This document shows, in pieces, positions 55,001-63,002 of a stretch of 64,000 nucleotides of DNA. The notes under the pieces were generated by a model. It was not told where the DNA came from. It ran no database searches and saw nothing but the letters and a program-made list of their open reading frames with translations. Source of the DNA: Bacteroidia bacterium (GTDB taxonomy: Bacteria; Bacteroidota; Bacteroidia; 2-12-FULL-35-15); the NCBI GenBank assembly GCA_030654175.1, contig JAURXZ010000042.1:1-64000 (forward strand), in the 5' to 3' direction. Both the position numbers and the translations under genes were made by a program. Numbering within the stretch: position 1 is the stretch's first letter; every line of letters begins with the position of its first letter.

Positions 55001-58000
55001 TAATGCTCCTAATGCTGCTGCAAGCTGGGATGTAAGCATCTCCAACACCTCCAATACCTCTAATGCACTGAGCACCTGGTTAAGCGGTCCTGCGATTTCC
55101 GGAGTTTCCATTACCCAGATCTTTGATTTGGATAATAATGTGATCATTCCTCCAATTGGAGATATTTACCAGGTTGGAACAATAAATGCTGGTATGGTCC
55201 GCAATTTCAGGATCACCGCGGTATTTACTTCTTGTTCAAAAGATAGTATAATTATTTATTCGGGATGGAACTGCAATGCAGGATATCCGGCCAACCTGCA
55301 AACATATCCTTGTACACCAAAATCGATCAAATTAAAACTGACACCACTAATGCCCGCACTCATTGTGAATGTTACAGCCCCCCCGGCCACCATTCAGCTC
55401 TGTGATACAGCAAGCTATACTGCAGTTGGACTCAATGTACAAATGGGAACGGCTTACCATGTTTTTCTGGTAGCCGTTCTACCCACAGGAGTTTCCATCG
55501 TTCCCGGCTCATCCCAATTGAGTTACCCTGTTTCCAACCCCTACGCCACCATCTCGGACCCGGATTTTGTGGGCGGAACTACCTGGCAATGGGACATTTC
55601 CTTTACCGACAGCCTGATCAATGCAGATGGTTTAAAAGGAATTCTTGAATCTACATTAAATTCATTCAAACTTACCTTCAAGGTGGTGACAACCTGTGGT
55701 TATACATCCGGTAGTATTATTGCTTTTAATCTTAAAGGCGAATCCGCTTGCGGAATGGCTACAGGTCAGGAAGTAGCATTGTCTTCACAACTCGGAATTA
55801 CCGGAGCAACTACTCCTTACCTTACTGCAATAAAATTACTCACCACCTATATTTCACCCTGTGCAAGCAATACATCACTATACGTAGGCGTGCACAATCA
55901 GGGACCTGCAGCATTTGGCAGCACCGATTCCGTGATCATTCAACTGCCCGTTGGCGTTTCTTTTGTGGCCGGTTCATTTTCTGGTATTTATAACCCTCCG
56001 GGGAATGCTATTCCAACACAATACACGATTAATGGAAGTGTCTACCTGAAATGGAAATTGCCTCCCGGCATAGCAGTCGGAGATAGCAGTGTGTTTACAT
56101 TTGACTATCAAGGAAACGCACAAACACTGTCCTGTGAAATTACCCAATTTGAAGCAAAAACTACCAGTTCAACAAATGTTACCTGCACTCAATCGGGTAG
56201 TAATTGTGGAATAAATGTTACTACTGGCGATACCACACTTGCTGTATTTATTTATAAGGCATACTTATCCCTAAGCAACGGACACGCCACGGCAATACCT
56301 AATCCTCCCTCAGGAGAAACGGTAACTGTTAATTTAGATATTACCAATACCGGCCAGGCTATCCTCACTGGCGCTAATTCCATTCTTCAGTTCTATTATG
56401 ATACGAATGGTAATGGAGTTTACAATTCAGGTGATTTGTTTTTAGCTCAGGATACTCTGCTTGTAAGCAATAATGCTACTTTGCCTTATTCAAAAACGTT
56501 TAATGTTTCTGCTGGTAATGCCTGTTCCATAATTGCGATTATCAGAACTGACGTTAATCCCTGTGTCTGTAATCCTTCACAACTGGTCATTTCACCGGTT
56601 TTAGTTACTTTGGGAAATGACAGCACTTTATGCTCGGGCCAAACGATGGCCCTTAACACCATGCCTGTAACAGGCTATACATATAGCTGGACGCCCGCCA
56701 CCGGATTGAGTAGTTCAAGCGTTGCCAACCCTTTGCTAACAGCATCAAATATTACCGTAACTCCGGTTGTTACTGACTATATCCTTACAACTAACCGAAT
56801 AGGATGTATCTCAAAGGATACCATACAAATTACCGTGAATCCTCTTCCGCTGTCCAATGCAGGACTTGACACAACAACCTGTCCCCTCAATACACAGGGT
56901 ACCCTGGGTACTGCGTTTGTAGCAGGTTACACTTATTCATGGCTCCCGGCATCCAACCTGAGCAGTACTATGGTATCTGCTCCTTCTGTAATGTTAAATA
57001 CCCCCGGCACCACCACTTATACAGTAACCACCACAGCTTTGGGATGTAGCTCATCCGATAGCGTAATAGTTAGGGTGAACCCTTTTCCCACAGCTACTAT
57101 AAGTGGTTCAAGAGGTGTTTGTAAAGATGCTGTTGCACCCATTATTACTTTCACAGGAGCAGATGGTACAGCACCTTATACCTTTACTTATAATTTAAAT
57201 GGAGGAGGGAATCAAACGCTAACCACTTCTGGCGGGGACACCGTAACTCTTATAGCACCTACGGGCAGTTCAGGAACTTTTGTATATACTTTGGTAAATG
57301 TGCAGGATGCAAGTTCAACTGCATGTTCTCAAGTGCAAAGCGGAACAGCAACAATTACAGTAAATCCTTTGCCCACTGCAACTATAACCGGGACAACCGA
57401 AGCATGTGAAGGAGCCGGCTCGCCAAACATTATCTTTAAAGGGTTTGGTGGCATAGCCCCGTATACGTTTACCTATACTATAAATGGAGGAGCTAACCAA
57501 ACTGTAACCAGCATTGGAGACAGTGTATTAGTGCCGGTTTCCACAACCACTGTTGGTACATTTGTGTACTCAATGATAAAAGTACAATATGGCAGTTTAA
57601 CTTCCTGCTCTCAGATAGAAACAGGGACCGCTACTGTAATAATAAACCCATCATCAACAGCAACAATAACAGGAACAGCCGAAGTATGTGAAGGAGGTAC
57701 ACCACCAGTAATCACCTTTGTTGGTGCTGATGGCATGGCTCCATATACTTTTACCTATGCTATAAATGGTGTAACATTACCACCCGTAACCAGTATAGGA
57801 GATAGTGCTCAGGTAGCTGTGCCAACATCGGTAGCCGGAACTTTTACATACGCTCTGGTAAGTGTGATAGATGCCAGTTCAACTATTTGCTCTCAGGCGC
57901 AAACCGGAAGTGCTATTGTTACAGTAAATCCATTGCCAACAGCAACAATTACCGGTGATACAGGAGTTTGTAAAAACTCGGTGGAACCGGGTATTACTTT

Positions 58001-59522
58001 CACAGGAGCAAATGGTATTGCTCCTTACACCTTCACATATACTATTAATAACGGAACCAATCAGACGATAAGCACAACAAATGGAAACAGTGTGACTATT
58101 TCTATACCCACAGGTATAGTGGGTACATTTACGTATGACCTGATTAGTGTAATGGAATCGGGCTTAACCACCTGCTTTCAAACACAGATAGGGAGTGCTG
58201 TTGTAATAATAAATCCATTACCGCAAGCTGATTTTGGATTTACCGATGTTTGTTTGAATCAAATTTTGAATTTTAATGAAGCTTCCACTGTTTCAAGTGG
58301 AACAACAATCGCCTGGTTGTGGAACTTTGGTGATAATAGCCCTTTGAATATCACTCAAAACCCTGGTTATCTGTATGCAAATTCAGGCACATTTAACGTT
58401 TCTTTAATTACCACAACCAACAATGGATGTGCTGACACCATTGCAAAAAACATTGTGGTGCATCCACTTCCTGCCCCTCAGTTTTATTCAGAAAGTGTGT
58501 GTGATGGAAGCAGCACCTACTTCACCGACCAATCTTCTATCCCCACAACCGACACAATACAATCATGGAAATGGAATTTTGGCGATAACAGCACTGTAAG
58601 CACCGATCAATTTGCCTCTCACCTTTATGCCGGTCCGGGATCGGCCTTTGTTCAGCTAGTTGTTGTTTCTAATTTTGGATGTATTGATTCTATTACAAAA
58701 ACCGCAGTTGTTAATCCAAAACCGGATGTGAATTTTACTGCTAATGATACCATTGGCTGTGAACCATTATGTGTCTATTTTATGGACGCTTCCACTATTT
58801 TAACTGGAATAAATGTTCAATGGCTTTGGAATGTTGGAGATGGAAGCCAACCGGGTGCGAATTCTAATTATGAGCACTGCTTTGGCAATGATTCTGTTTT
58901 TGCACCGGCCACTTTTGATATTACGTTAACAGTTACCTCTGATAGTGGGTGCGTTAGCACGTTGTCAAAAAATGACTATATAACAGTTTACCCAAATCCC
59001 GAAGCGAATTTCTCAGCTATGCCCGACACGGTACCGATTATTGATCCGATAATTTCCATATTGGATGCATCAACAGGTGCCGATTTTTGGAATTGGGATT
59101 TTGGAGATCTGGAAACCGGAACGTTGAATAATCCTTCGCCTCATACTTATTCAAAAACAGGAGATTACATTATTACCCTAATAACTTCAAACCAATATGG
59201 TTGTGTGGATACCACAAGTCGTACGATATACGTTGAACCCGATTTTGTGTTTTATATTCCAAATGCATTTACTCCCAATGGTGATGAAATAAACGACACT
59301 TTCTTTGGTAAAGGTATTGGTATTATCGAATTTGAAATGATGATATTTGATCGTTGGGGGAATTTAATTTTCTTTTCAGATGATATTAATAAACCCTGGG
59401 ATGGCAAAGCAAACAACGGAACTGAACTTGCACAGATGGATGTATATGTTTACTCCATCCGACTTTTAGATATTAGATTGAAAAAACATAAATACAGAGG
59501 GCATGTCACATTAGTGAAATAG
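52029..59522 (+). CDS. Giant T9SS type B adhesin with repeats and PKD domains
   Basis: 2497-residue secreted or cell-surface protein. A signal peptide (FIFAFLYYHCYGQG) precedes a long region (~25-1500) of DUF11/Ig-like stretches in which Cys is common. Two Ig-like PKD-type units follow (~1525-1680, with SWTPATGLSSSS and SWLPASNLSST), then four near-identical tandem repeats of about 94-95 residues (starting at ~1684, 1779, 1873 and 1967, each with NPLPTATITG.., APYTFTY). Next come four PKD domains with W.WNFGDNS-like motifs (~2066-2400), and the C-terminal gliding-associated CHU_C domain with FYIPNAFTPNGDEINDTFFG and WDGKANNGTELAQMDVYVY, which targets the Por secretion system. Its length and repeats suit adhesion or gliding. 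It is alone, without visible SprB or PorP partners. Confidence 0.92.
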   Translation: MKNFLLFIFAFLYYHCYGQGNMIAINSTVPPQMTICGVPKSFAISIFNPSPFLLTNDTLKLTMPSGIDYQIGSITGATELNITNLSQPTFLLPNISNLTTLNITYIAVAHCSVMAYLAGGGIIENVVRVNYFANNTTNYDSHTTYSYIVRQPNLSISAVTNQSYTGNIGDVFTRCITVTNGGLGELSQFTLTDIHGSGIQISAVNKGTWTNSGLTETIELSGADFALIGDGDNLFENGESITICETVNVLDCISVASTFEAYWGCNAEHCQSSVSNANVVFPNLIPNLVITPIAAINSCIGAGNASLQQLKIVNTGLGKAVNVLMDVFQSTNIGYQANLGSNIDPASFTIQIGYSGTPSSIIPTSTFATATLACMTTPKGRVLFTIPSINAGDTVYVKWNSYSCCYNECISVGHYDINGWRFKGSYQNICQSTYVISETWGKVYSRMRAGLTNNGSPSTLTSGQTGTFNFLFSYYEHSFPVGPGAYWKFEFTLPPCLRYVPGAGNLQILRSNGINTWTPTSVTTSGNIVTAVFNGNAPWSLTQAEIKINLTVDCASCGGTGSSGAVSIKSYYIPNSTCACAIGVSCQNAAINILCPTACPEGMINSSYEMKRTSYGKPDNEAGGGNGLPDLIGSLDFTKIKTDRAMFGDTITASFNGKVKTSLTYPSWQYCYANSSMSNGNRLDFLDATLKIYRGGLVVATCTNFTTPGNPVVTTTGTTRVFKYDLSTLALGGCLPGGFTYSNNDSLVFKPRYKVASNIGNATPLNCYSTNEFYLSDIANPSLAINKFQCGKFNGNCSIIGYYFTNYGPESYSVKSCNDIIIRQNYYLSIGPCCNNYAGGNLFPYECRNWSHINILTAVMPSGYNYISARFNQVRTSGTLNSNTSLWIPLTPNNSNSDTLTFPVEQYFDGYGGTVPLSDDGYHGTLEITMRPSCKVTPVLSQGIKHDWTFAVTPFNYLTGPGSASTFSSLVQDYIVYEAPVLFLQATLPSINAPNAAASWDVSISNTSNTSNALSTWLSGPAISGVSITQIFDLDNNVIIPPIGDIYQVGTINAGMVRNFRITAVFTSCSKDSIIIYSGWNCNAGYPANLQTYPCTPKSIKLKLTPLMPALIVNVTAPPATIQLCDTASYTAVGLNVQMGTAYHVFLVAVLPTGVSIVPGSSQLSYPVSNPYATISDPDFVGGTTWQWDISFTDSLINADGLKGILESTLNSFKLTFKVVTTCGYTSGSIIAFNLKGESACGMATGQEVALSSQLGITGATTPYLTAIKLLTTYISPCASNTSLYVGVHNQGPAAFGSTDSVIIQLPVGVSFVAGSFSGIYNPPGNAIPTQYTINGSVYLKWKLPPGIAVGDSSVFTFDYQGNAQTLSCEITQFEAKTTSSTNVTCTQSGSNCGINVTTGDTTLAVFIYKAYLSLSNGHATAIPNPPSGETVTVNLDITNTGQAILTGANSILQFYYDTNGNGVYNSGDLFLAQDTLLVSNNATLPYSKTFNVSAGNACSIIAIIRTDVNPCVCNPSQLVISPVLVTLGNDSTLCSGQTMALNTMPVTGYTYSWTPATGLSSSSVANPLLTASNITVTPVVTDYILTTNRIGCISKDTIQITVNPLPLSNAGLDTTTCPLNTQGTLGTAFVAGYTYSWLPASNLSSTMVSAPSVMLNTPGTTTYTVTTTALGCSSSDSVIVRVNPFPTATISGSRGVCKDAVAPIITFTGADGTAPYTFTYNLNGGGNQTLTTSGGDTVTLIAPTGSSGTFVYTLVNVQDASSTACSQVQSGTATITVNPLPTATITGTTEACEGAGSPNIIFKGFGGIAPYTFTYTINGGANQTVTSIGDSVLVPVSTTTVGTFVYSMIKVQYGSLTSCSQIETGTATVIINPSSTATITGTAEVCEGGTPPVITFVGADGMAPYTFTYAINGVTLPPVTSIGDSAQVAVPTSVAGTFTYALVSVIDASSTICSQAQTGSAIVTVNPLPTATITGDTGVCKNSVEPGITFTGANGIAPYTFTYTINNGTNQTISTTNGNSVTISIPTGIVGTFTYDLISVMESGLTTCFQTQIGSAVVIINPLPQADFGFTDVCLNQILNFNEASTVSSGTTIAWLWNFGDNSPLNITQNPGYLYANSGTFNVSLITTTNNGCADTIAKNIVVHPLPAPQFYSESVCDGSSTYFTDQSSIPTTDTIQSWKWNFGDNSTVSTDQFASHLYAGPGSAFVQLVVVSNFGCIDSITKTAVVNPKPDVNFTANDTIGCEPLCVYFMDASTILTGINVQWLWNVGDGSQPGANSNYEHCFGNDSVFAPATFDITLTVTSDSGCVSTLSKNDYITVYPNPEANFSAMPDTVPIIDPIISILDASTGADFWNWDFGDLETGTLNNPSPHTYSKTGDYIITLITSNQYGCVDTTSRTIYVEPDFVFYIPNAFTPNGDEINDTFFGKGIGIIEFEMMIFDRWGNLIFFSDDINKPWDGKANNGTELAQMDVYVYSIRLLDIRLKKHKYRGHVTLVK

Positions 59523-59574
59523 TTCACTTATCTAATTGAAACTAATTAATGGTTCGATATTTTTTATCAATTTT

Positions 59575-59700
59575 GGCTAAAGCCTCGCCACCGTTGAGTT
59601 TTAGCAGCCTTGATTAAATGGGCCCTAGCCCAAAAAGGGAAACTACCGAACTATTGATTTAATTTTCAAATTAACACATTTTCAAATTTTCAAATTAATA
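59575..59700. repeat. Intergenic palindromes and AATTTTCAA units after the adhesin
   Basis: GGCTAAAGCC (59575-59584) and GGGCCCTAGCCC (59620-59631) are short palindromes of a type dispersed in these genomes. AATTTTCAAATTAAC-like units follow (59660-59696), complementary to the AATTTGAAAATGTG repeat seen elsewhere. No gene was found in the 220-bp gap. Confidence 0.5.
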
Positions 59701-59705
59701 AATAA

Positions 59706-59713
59706 TACATTTG
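59706..59713 (+). promoter_or_regulatory. Candidate -7 box of the DUF4249-like gene
   Basis: TACATTTG fits TAnnTTTG and stands 29 bp before the GTG start. The expected -33 TTG is missing, because the upstream sequence is repeat DNA. Confidence 0.4.
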
Positions 59714-59742
59714 TACTTTATCAATAAAAAGCATAAAACACC

Positions 59743-60783
59743 GTGAGAAAAAAAATCAATTATTTACTATTGCTTTCAGTAACATTATTTTCGGCTTGCA
59801 GCACTGATCTGGCTGTAATTGGCGATTACAAAGAAACTATTGTTGTTTACGGCCTCCTGGATCAATCTCAACCGAAACAATATATCAAAATAAATAAAGC
59901 TTTTTTAGGTGAAGGAAATGCCTTTGGATATGCTCAGGTTAAAGATTCTACTCAATTTGTAAATTCATTAAACGTAGTTTTAAAAAGTATAAAAAATGGT
60001 GTTGAATTAAATTCGTTCAACTTAAGCCCGGACAATACGATTGCAAAGGCCCCGGGAACTTTTTATTCTGCCGATCAGGCAAATGCGATCTATTCTTTTG
60101 CCTCTACAGGTGGAAATGCCCTCAATTCCGACAACCAATACAAATTAATTATCAAAAACAATGAAACCGGGGTAGAGGTAAGCTCACAAACAACCCTAAT
60201 CACAGATTTTGGTACTTTTTCAAGTCCAAATCCCAATTCTCCTTTTTTTAACTGTATTCTGGCTAATAATAATAATTATCTCTATCAGGTTAGATGGCAG
60301 AGTGGGAAAAATGCCAAATTGTATCAAATGGTCATTCGTTTAAATTATACTGATTCTACCACAACCGGCAATATTCAAAAAACATTGGATTGGGTTTTCC
60401 CGGAACAAAAAACACAGGGATTAGCTGGTGGGGAAACAATGAAAAATGATTTTATCGGACAAGGCTTTCTTCAATTTACTGGTAATCAACTAAATGACTA
60501 TGCAGGTTTGCTGGGCCGAATTCCCGGCAATGTTGATATAATAATGGTTGCAGGTGGCGATGATCTGAATACCTTCATTGAAGTGAACAAACCTTCAACA
60601 AGCATTGTTCAGGAAAAACCTGAATTTACTAATATTACAAATGGCCTGGGCGTTCTTTCTTCGCGATATAGCAAAACCGCATTTTCCAAAGCAATGGCTA
60701 TAATTACATGGGATTCTCTTTCCTGCGGACAATATACCAAGGATTTGAAATTTTCTAACCATTTGGGAGCATTTTGTCAGTAA
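59743..60783 (+). CDS. DUF4249-like lipoprotein
   Basis: Lipoprotein of 346 residues starting at GTG 59743 (MRKKINYLLLLSVTLFSACSTD; Cys19). ETIVVYGLLDQSQPKQYIKINKAFLGEG resembles the DUF4249 family, a Bacteroidota set of outer-membrane associated lipoproteins of unknown role. The body is beta-rich with many Asn and Gly. It lies downstream of the giant adhesin in the same direction, which may mean a shared surface function. The family call is made from memory of the pattern and is not certain. Confidence 0.6.
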   Translation: MRKKINYLLLLSVTLFSACSTDLAVIGDYKETIVVYGLLDQSQPKQYIKINKAFLGEGNAFGYAQVKDSTQFVNSLNVVLKSIKNGVELNSFNLSPDNTIAKAPGTFYSADQANAIYSFASTGGNALNSDNQYKLIIKNNETGVEVSSQTTLITDFGTFSSPNPNSPFFNCILANNNNYLYQVRWQSGKNAKLYQMVIRLNYTDSTTTGNIQKTLDWVFPEQKTQGLAGGETMKNDFIGQGFLQFTGNQLNDYAGLLGRIPGNVDIIMVAGGDDLNTFIEVNKPSTSIVQEKPEFTNITNGLGVLSSRYSKTAFSKAMAIITWDSLSCGQYTKDLKFSNHLGAFCQ

Positions 60784-60786
60784 AAC

Positions 60787-60852
60787 AATGAAAATGTGCT
60801 AATTTGAAAATGTGCCATTTTAATTTTCAAATTGTTAAATTTTCAAATTAAT
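60787..60852. repeat. AATTTGAAAATGTG / AATTTTCAAATT units after the DUF4249-like gene
   Basis: ATGAAAATGTGCTAATTTGAAAATGTGCC (60787-60816) is followed by TTAATTTTCAAATTGTTAAATTTTCAAATTAA (60819-60850), giving inverted arms of about 14 bp units. This is another copy of the type seen at 27.6 and 59.7 kb. Confidence 0.6.
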
Positions 60853-60871
60853 TCTGTCTCTTTGTCATATT

Positions 60872-60905
60872 AAAAGGCGCCACATTAAATTGTGGCGCCT
60901 TTTTT
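60872..60905 (+). terminator. Strong intrinsic terminator between the DUF4249-like gene and dnaK
   Basis: AAAAGGCGCCACA (60872-60884) and TGTGGCGCCTTTT (60891-60903) form a perfect 13-bp stem with loop TTAAAT, followed by T residues. It should end the upstream transcript and isolate dnaK. Confidence 0.88.
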
Positions 60906-60937
60906 ATGCCATTATTTCGATTAATTACTAATGGCAT
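60906..60937. promoter_or_regulatory. 9-bp inverted repeat upstream of dnaK (candidate operator)
   Basis: ATGCCATTA (60906-60914) and TAATGGCAT (60929-60937) are a perfect inverted pair with 14 bp between, 63 bp before the dnaK ATG. It is not the CIRCE sequence. It may bind a regulator, or may simply be a second weak stem after the terminator. Confidence 0.4.
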
Positions 60938-61000
60938 AATCATTGAAAACGACTATATCGGTAAAAAAAATTATTATCAAATAAAAAAAAACAAAACAGT

Positions 61001-62911
61001 ATGAGTAAAATTATCGGTATAGATTTAGGAACAACAAACTCTTGTGTTTCTGTAATGGAAGGCAATGAACCAGTTGTAATTCCAAATAGTGAAGGCAAAC
61101 GTACAACGCCTTCTATTGTGGCATTTGTAGAAAATGGCGAACGTAAAGTTGGTGACCCTGCAAAACGTCAGGCAATAACTAACCCTACAAAAACCGTTTA
61201 TTCTATTAAACGTTTCATGGGTCACACTTTTGATGAAGTTACAAAAGAAATTACCCGCGTTCCATACAAAGTAGTAAAAGGTGATAACAATACACCACGT
61301 GTATTAATTGATGATAGAAAATATACTCCTCAGGAGATTTCAGCGATCATTCTTCAAAAAATGAAAAAAACTGCTGAAGATTATCTTGGACATGAAGTAA
61401 CGGATGCAGTTATTACTGTTCCTGCTTATTTCAATGATGCACAACGTCAGGCTACAAAAGAAGCAGGCGAAATTGCAGGTTTAAAAGTTAAACGTATCAT
61501 CAACGAGCCAACAGCAGCAGCTTTGGCTTATGGTCTTGATAAAAGAGGTAAAGAGATGAAGATCGTTGTATTTGACTGCGGTGGTGGTACACATGACGTA
61601 TCTGTTCTTGAACTTGGTGATGGTGTATTTGAAGTTAAATCAACTGATGGTGATACACACTTAGGTGGTGATGATTTTGACCATAAGATCATTGATTGGT
61701 TGGTTGCTGAGTTCAAATCTGAAAATGGTATTGACTTATCAAAAGACCCAATGGCTTTGCAGCGTTTGAAAGAAGCTGCTGAAAAAGCGAAGATAGAATT
61801 ATCCAGCTCTGCAACTACAGAGATTAACCTTCCATACATTATGCCTGTTGATGGAATTCCAAAACACTTGGTACGTTCATTAACAAAAGCAAAATTTGAG
61901 CAGTTGGTAGATGATTTGATCAAACGTACGATCGAACCATGTAAAACAGCATTGAAAAATGCAGGTTTAAGCACTTCTGATATAGATGAGATCATTTTAG
62001 TAGGTGGTTCAACCCGTATTCCTGCTATTGTTGATGCAGTGCAGAAATTTTTCGGAAAAGCGCCTTCAAAAGGTGTTAATCCTGACGAAGTTGTTGCAAT
62101 TGGTGCAGCTATTCAAGGTGGTGTATTAACAGGTGAAGTGAAAGATGTATTGTTGTTAGACGTTACTCCACTTTCATTGGGTATCGAAACAATGGGTGGT
62201 GTTATGACCAAACTTATTGAATCAAACACAACTATCCCAACTAAAAAATCAGAGACATTCTCAACAGCAAGCGATAGTCAACCATCCGTTCAGATTGTAG
62301 TATATCAAGGTGAACGTACAATGGCAAAAGACAACCGCAAATTAGGAGAATTTAATTTGGATGGTATCCCACCAGCACCAAGAGGTGTGCCTCAGGTTGA
62401 AGTAACATTCGACATTGATGCTAATGGTATATTAAATGTATCTGCAAAAGATAAGGCTACCGGTAAATCTCATAACATCCGTATTGAAGCAAAATCAGGC
62501 TTAAGCGATGAAGAGATCAAACGTATGAAAGCTGATGCTGAAGCAAATGCTGAATCCGACAAAAAAGCGAAAGAAGAGATCGAAAAGATCAATGCTGCTG
62601 ATTCAATGATTTTCCAAACCGAAAAACAATTGAAAGAATACGGAGATAAGATCCCGGCTGAGAAAAAATCGGTTATCGAAAGTGCTTTTACTGAATTAAA
62701 AGCAGCTCACGCTTCACGCGATATCGCAGGAATTGATTCTTCTTTGGAAAAATTAAATACTGCATGGCAAGCAGCTTCTCAGGATATGTATGCTCAGGGA
62801 GCTCCTGATGCAAACGCTCCTCAGGGTGATGGTAGCGCAAAAGCGTCAACTGACAGCGAAGTAACTGATGTTGATTTTGAAGAAGTAAAAGAAGAAGAAC
62901 ACAAAAAGTAA
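61001..62911 (+). CDS. dnaK: Chaperone protein DnaK (Hsp70)
   Basis: ATP-driven folding chaperone of 636 residues. The ATPase domain shows [48 protein letters not shown] and [10 protein letters not shown]; the substrate domain and lid follow. The tail [17 protein letters not shown] is the acidic end usual for bacterial DnaK. No grpE or dnaJ lies beside it. A terminator precedes it and another follows, so it is probably a single-gene unit. Confidence 0.98.
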   Translation: MSKIIGIDLGTTNSCVSVMEGNEPVVIPNSEGKRTTPSIVAFVENGERKVGDPAKRQAITNPTKTVYSIKRFMGHTFDEVTKEITRVPYKVVKGDNNTPRVLIDDRKYTPQEISAIILQKMKKTAEDYLGHEVTDAVITVPAYFNDAQRQATKEAGEIAGLKVKRIINEPTAAALAYGLDKRGKEMKIVVFDCGGGTHDVSVLELGDGVFEVKSTDGDTHLGGDDFDHKIIDWLVAEFKSENGIDLSKDPMALQRLKEAAEKAKIELSSSATTEINLPYIMPVDGIPKHLVRSLTKAKFEQLVDDLIKRTIEPCKTALKNAGLSTSDIDEIILVGGSTRIPAIVDAVQKFFGKAPSKGVNPDEVVAIGAAIQGGVLTGEVKDVLLLDVTPLSLGIETMGGVMTKLIESNTTIPTKKSETFSTASDSQPSVQIVVYQGERTMAKDNRKLGEFNLDGIPPAPRGVPQVEVTFDIDANGILNVSAKDKATGKSHNIRIEAKSGLSDEEIKRMKADAEANAESDKKAKEEIEKINAADSMIFQTEKQLKEYGDKIPAEKKSVIESAFTELKAAHASRDIAGIDSSLEKLNTAWQAASQDMYAQGAPDANAPQGDGSAKASTDSEVTDVDFEEVKEEEHKK

Positions 62912-62940
62912 TTCTTTTATTTGAAGATTGAATATCTTGA

Positions 62941-62972
62941 ACGGACGCATCTAACAGGTGCGTCCGTTTTTT
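62941..62972 (+). terminator. Intrinsic terminator of dnaK
   Basis: ACGGACGCA (62941-62949) pairs perfectly with TGCGTCCGT (62959-62967), loop of nine bases, followed by TTTTTT. It starts 29 bp after the dnaK stop. Confidence 0.92.
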
Positions 62973-62988
62973 GTTGTAGAAAAATCCC

Positions 62989-62996
62989 TATTTTTG
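62989..62996 (+). promoter_or_regulatory. -7 box of the endonuclease gene, very close to the start codon
   Basis: TATTTTTG matches the -7 consensus and ends only six bases before the ATG at 63003, so the transcript would begin at or within a few bases of the start codon (leaderless). TTTG lies 15 bp upstream, inside the dnaK terminator tail. Confidence 0.5.
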
Positions 62997-63002
62997 CACA
63001 CT

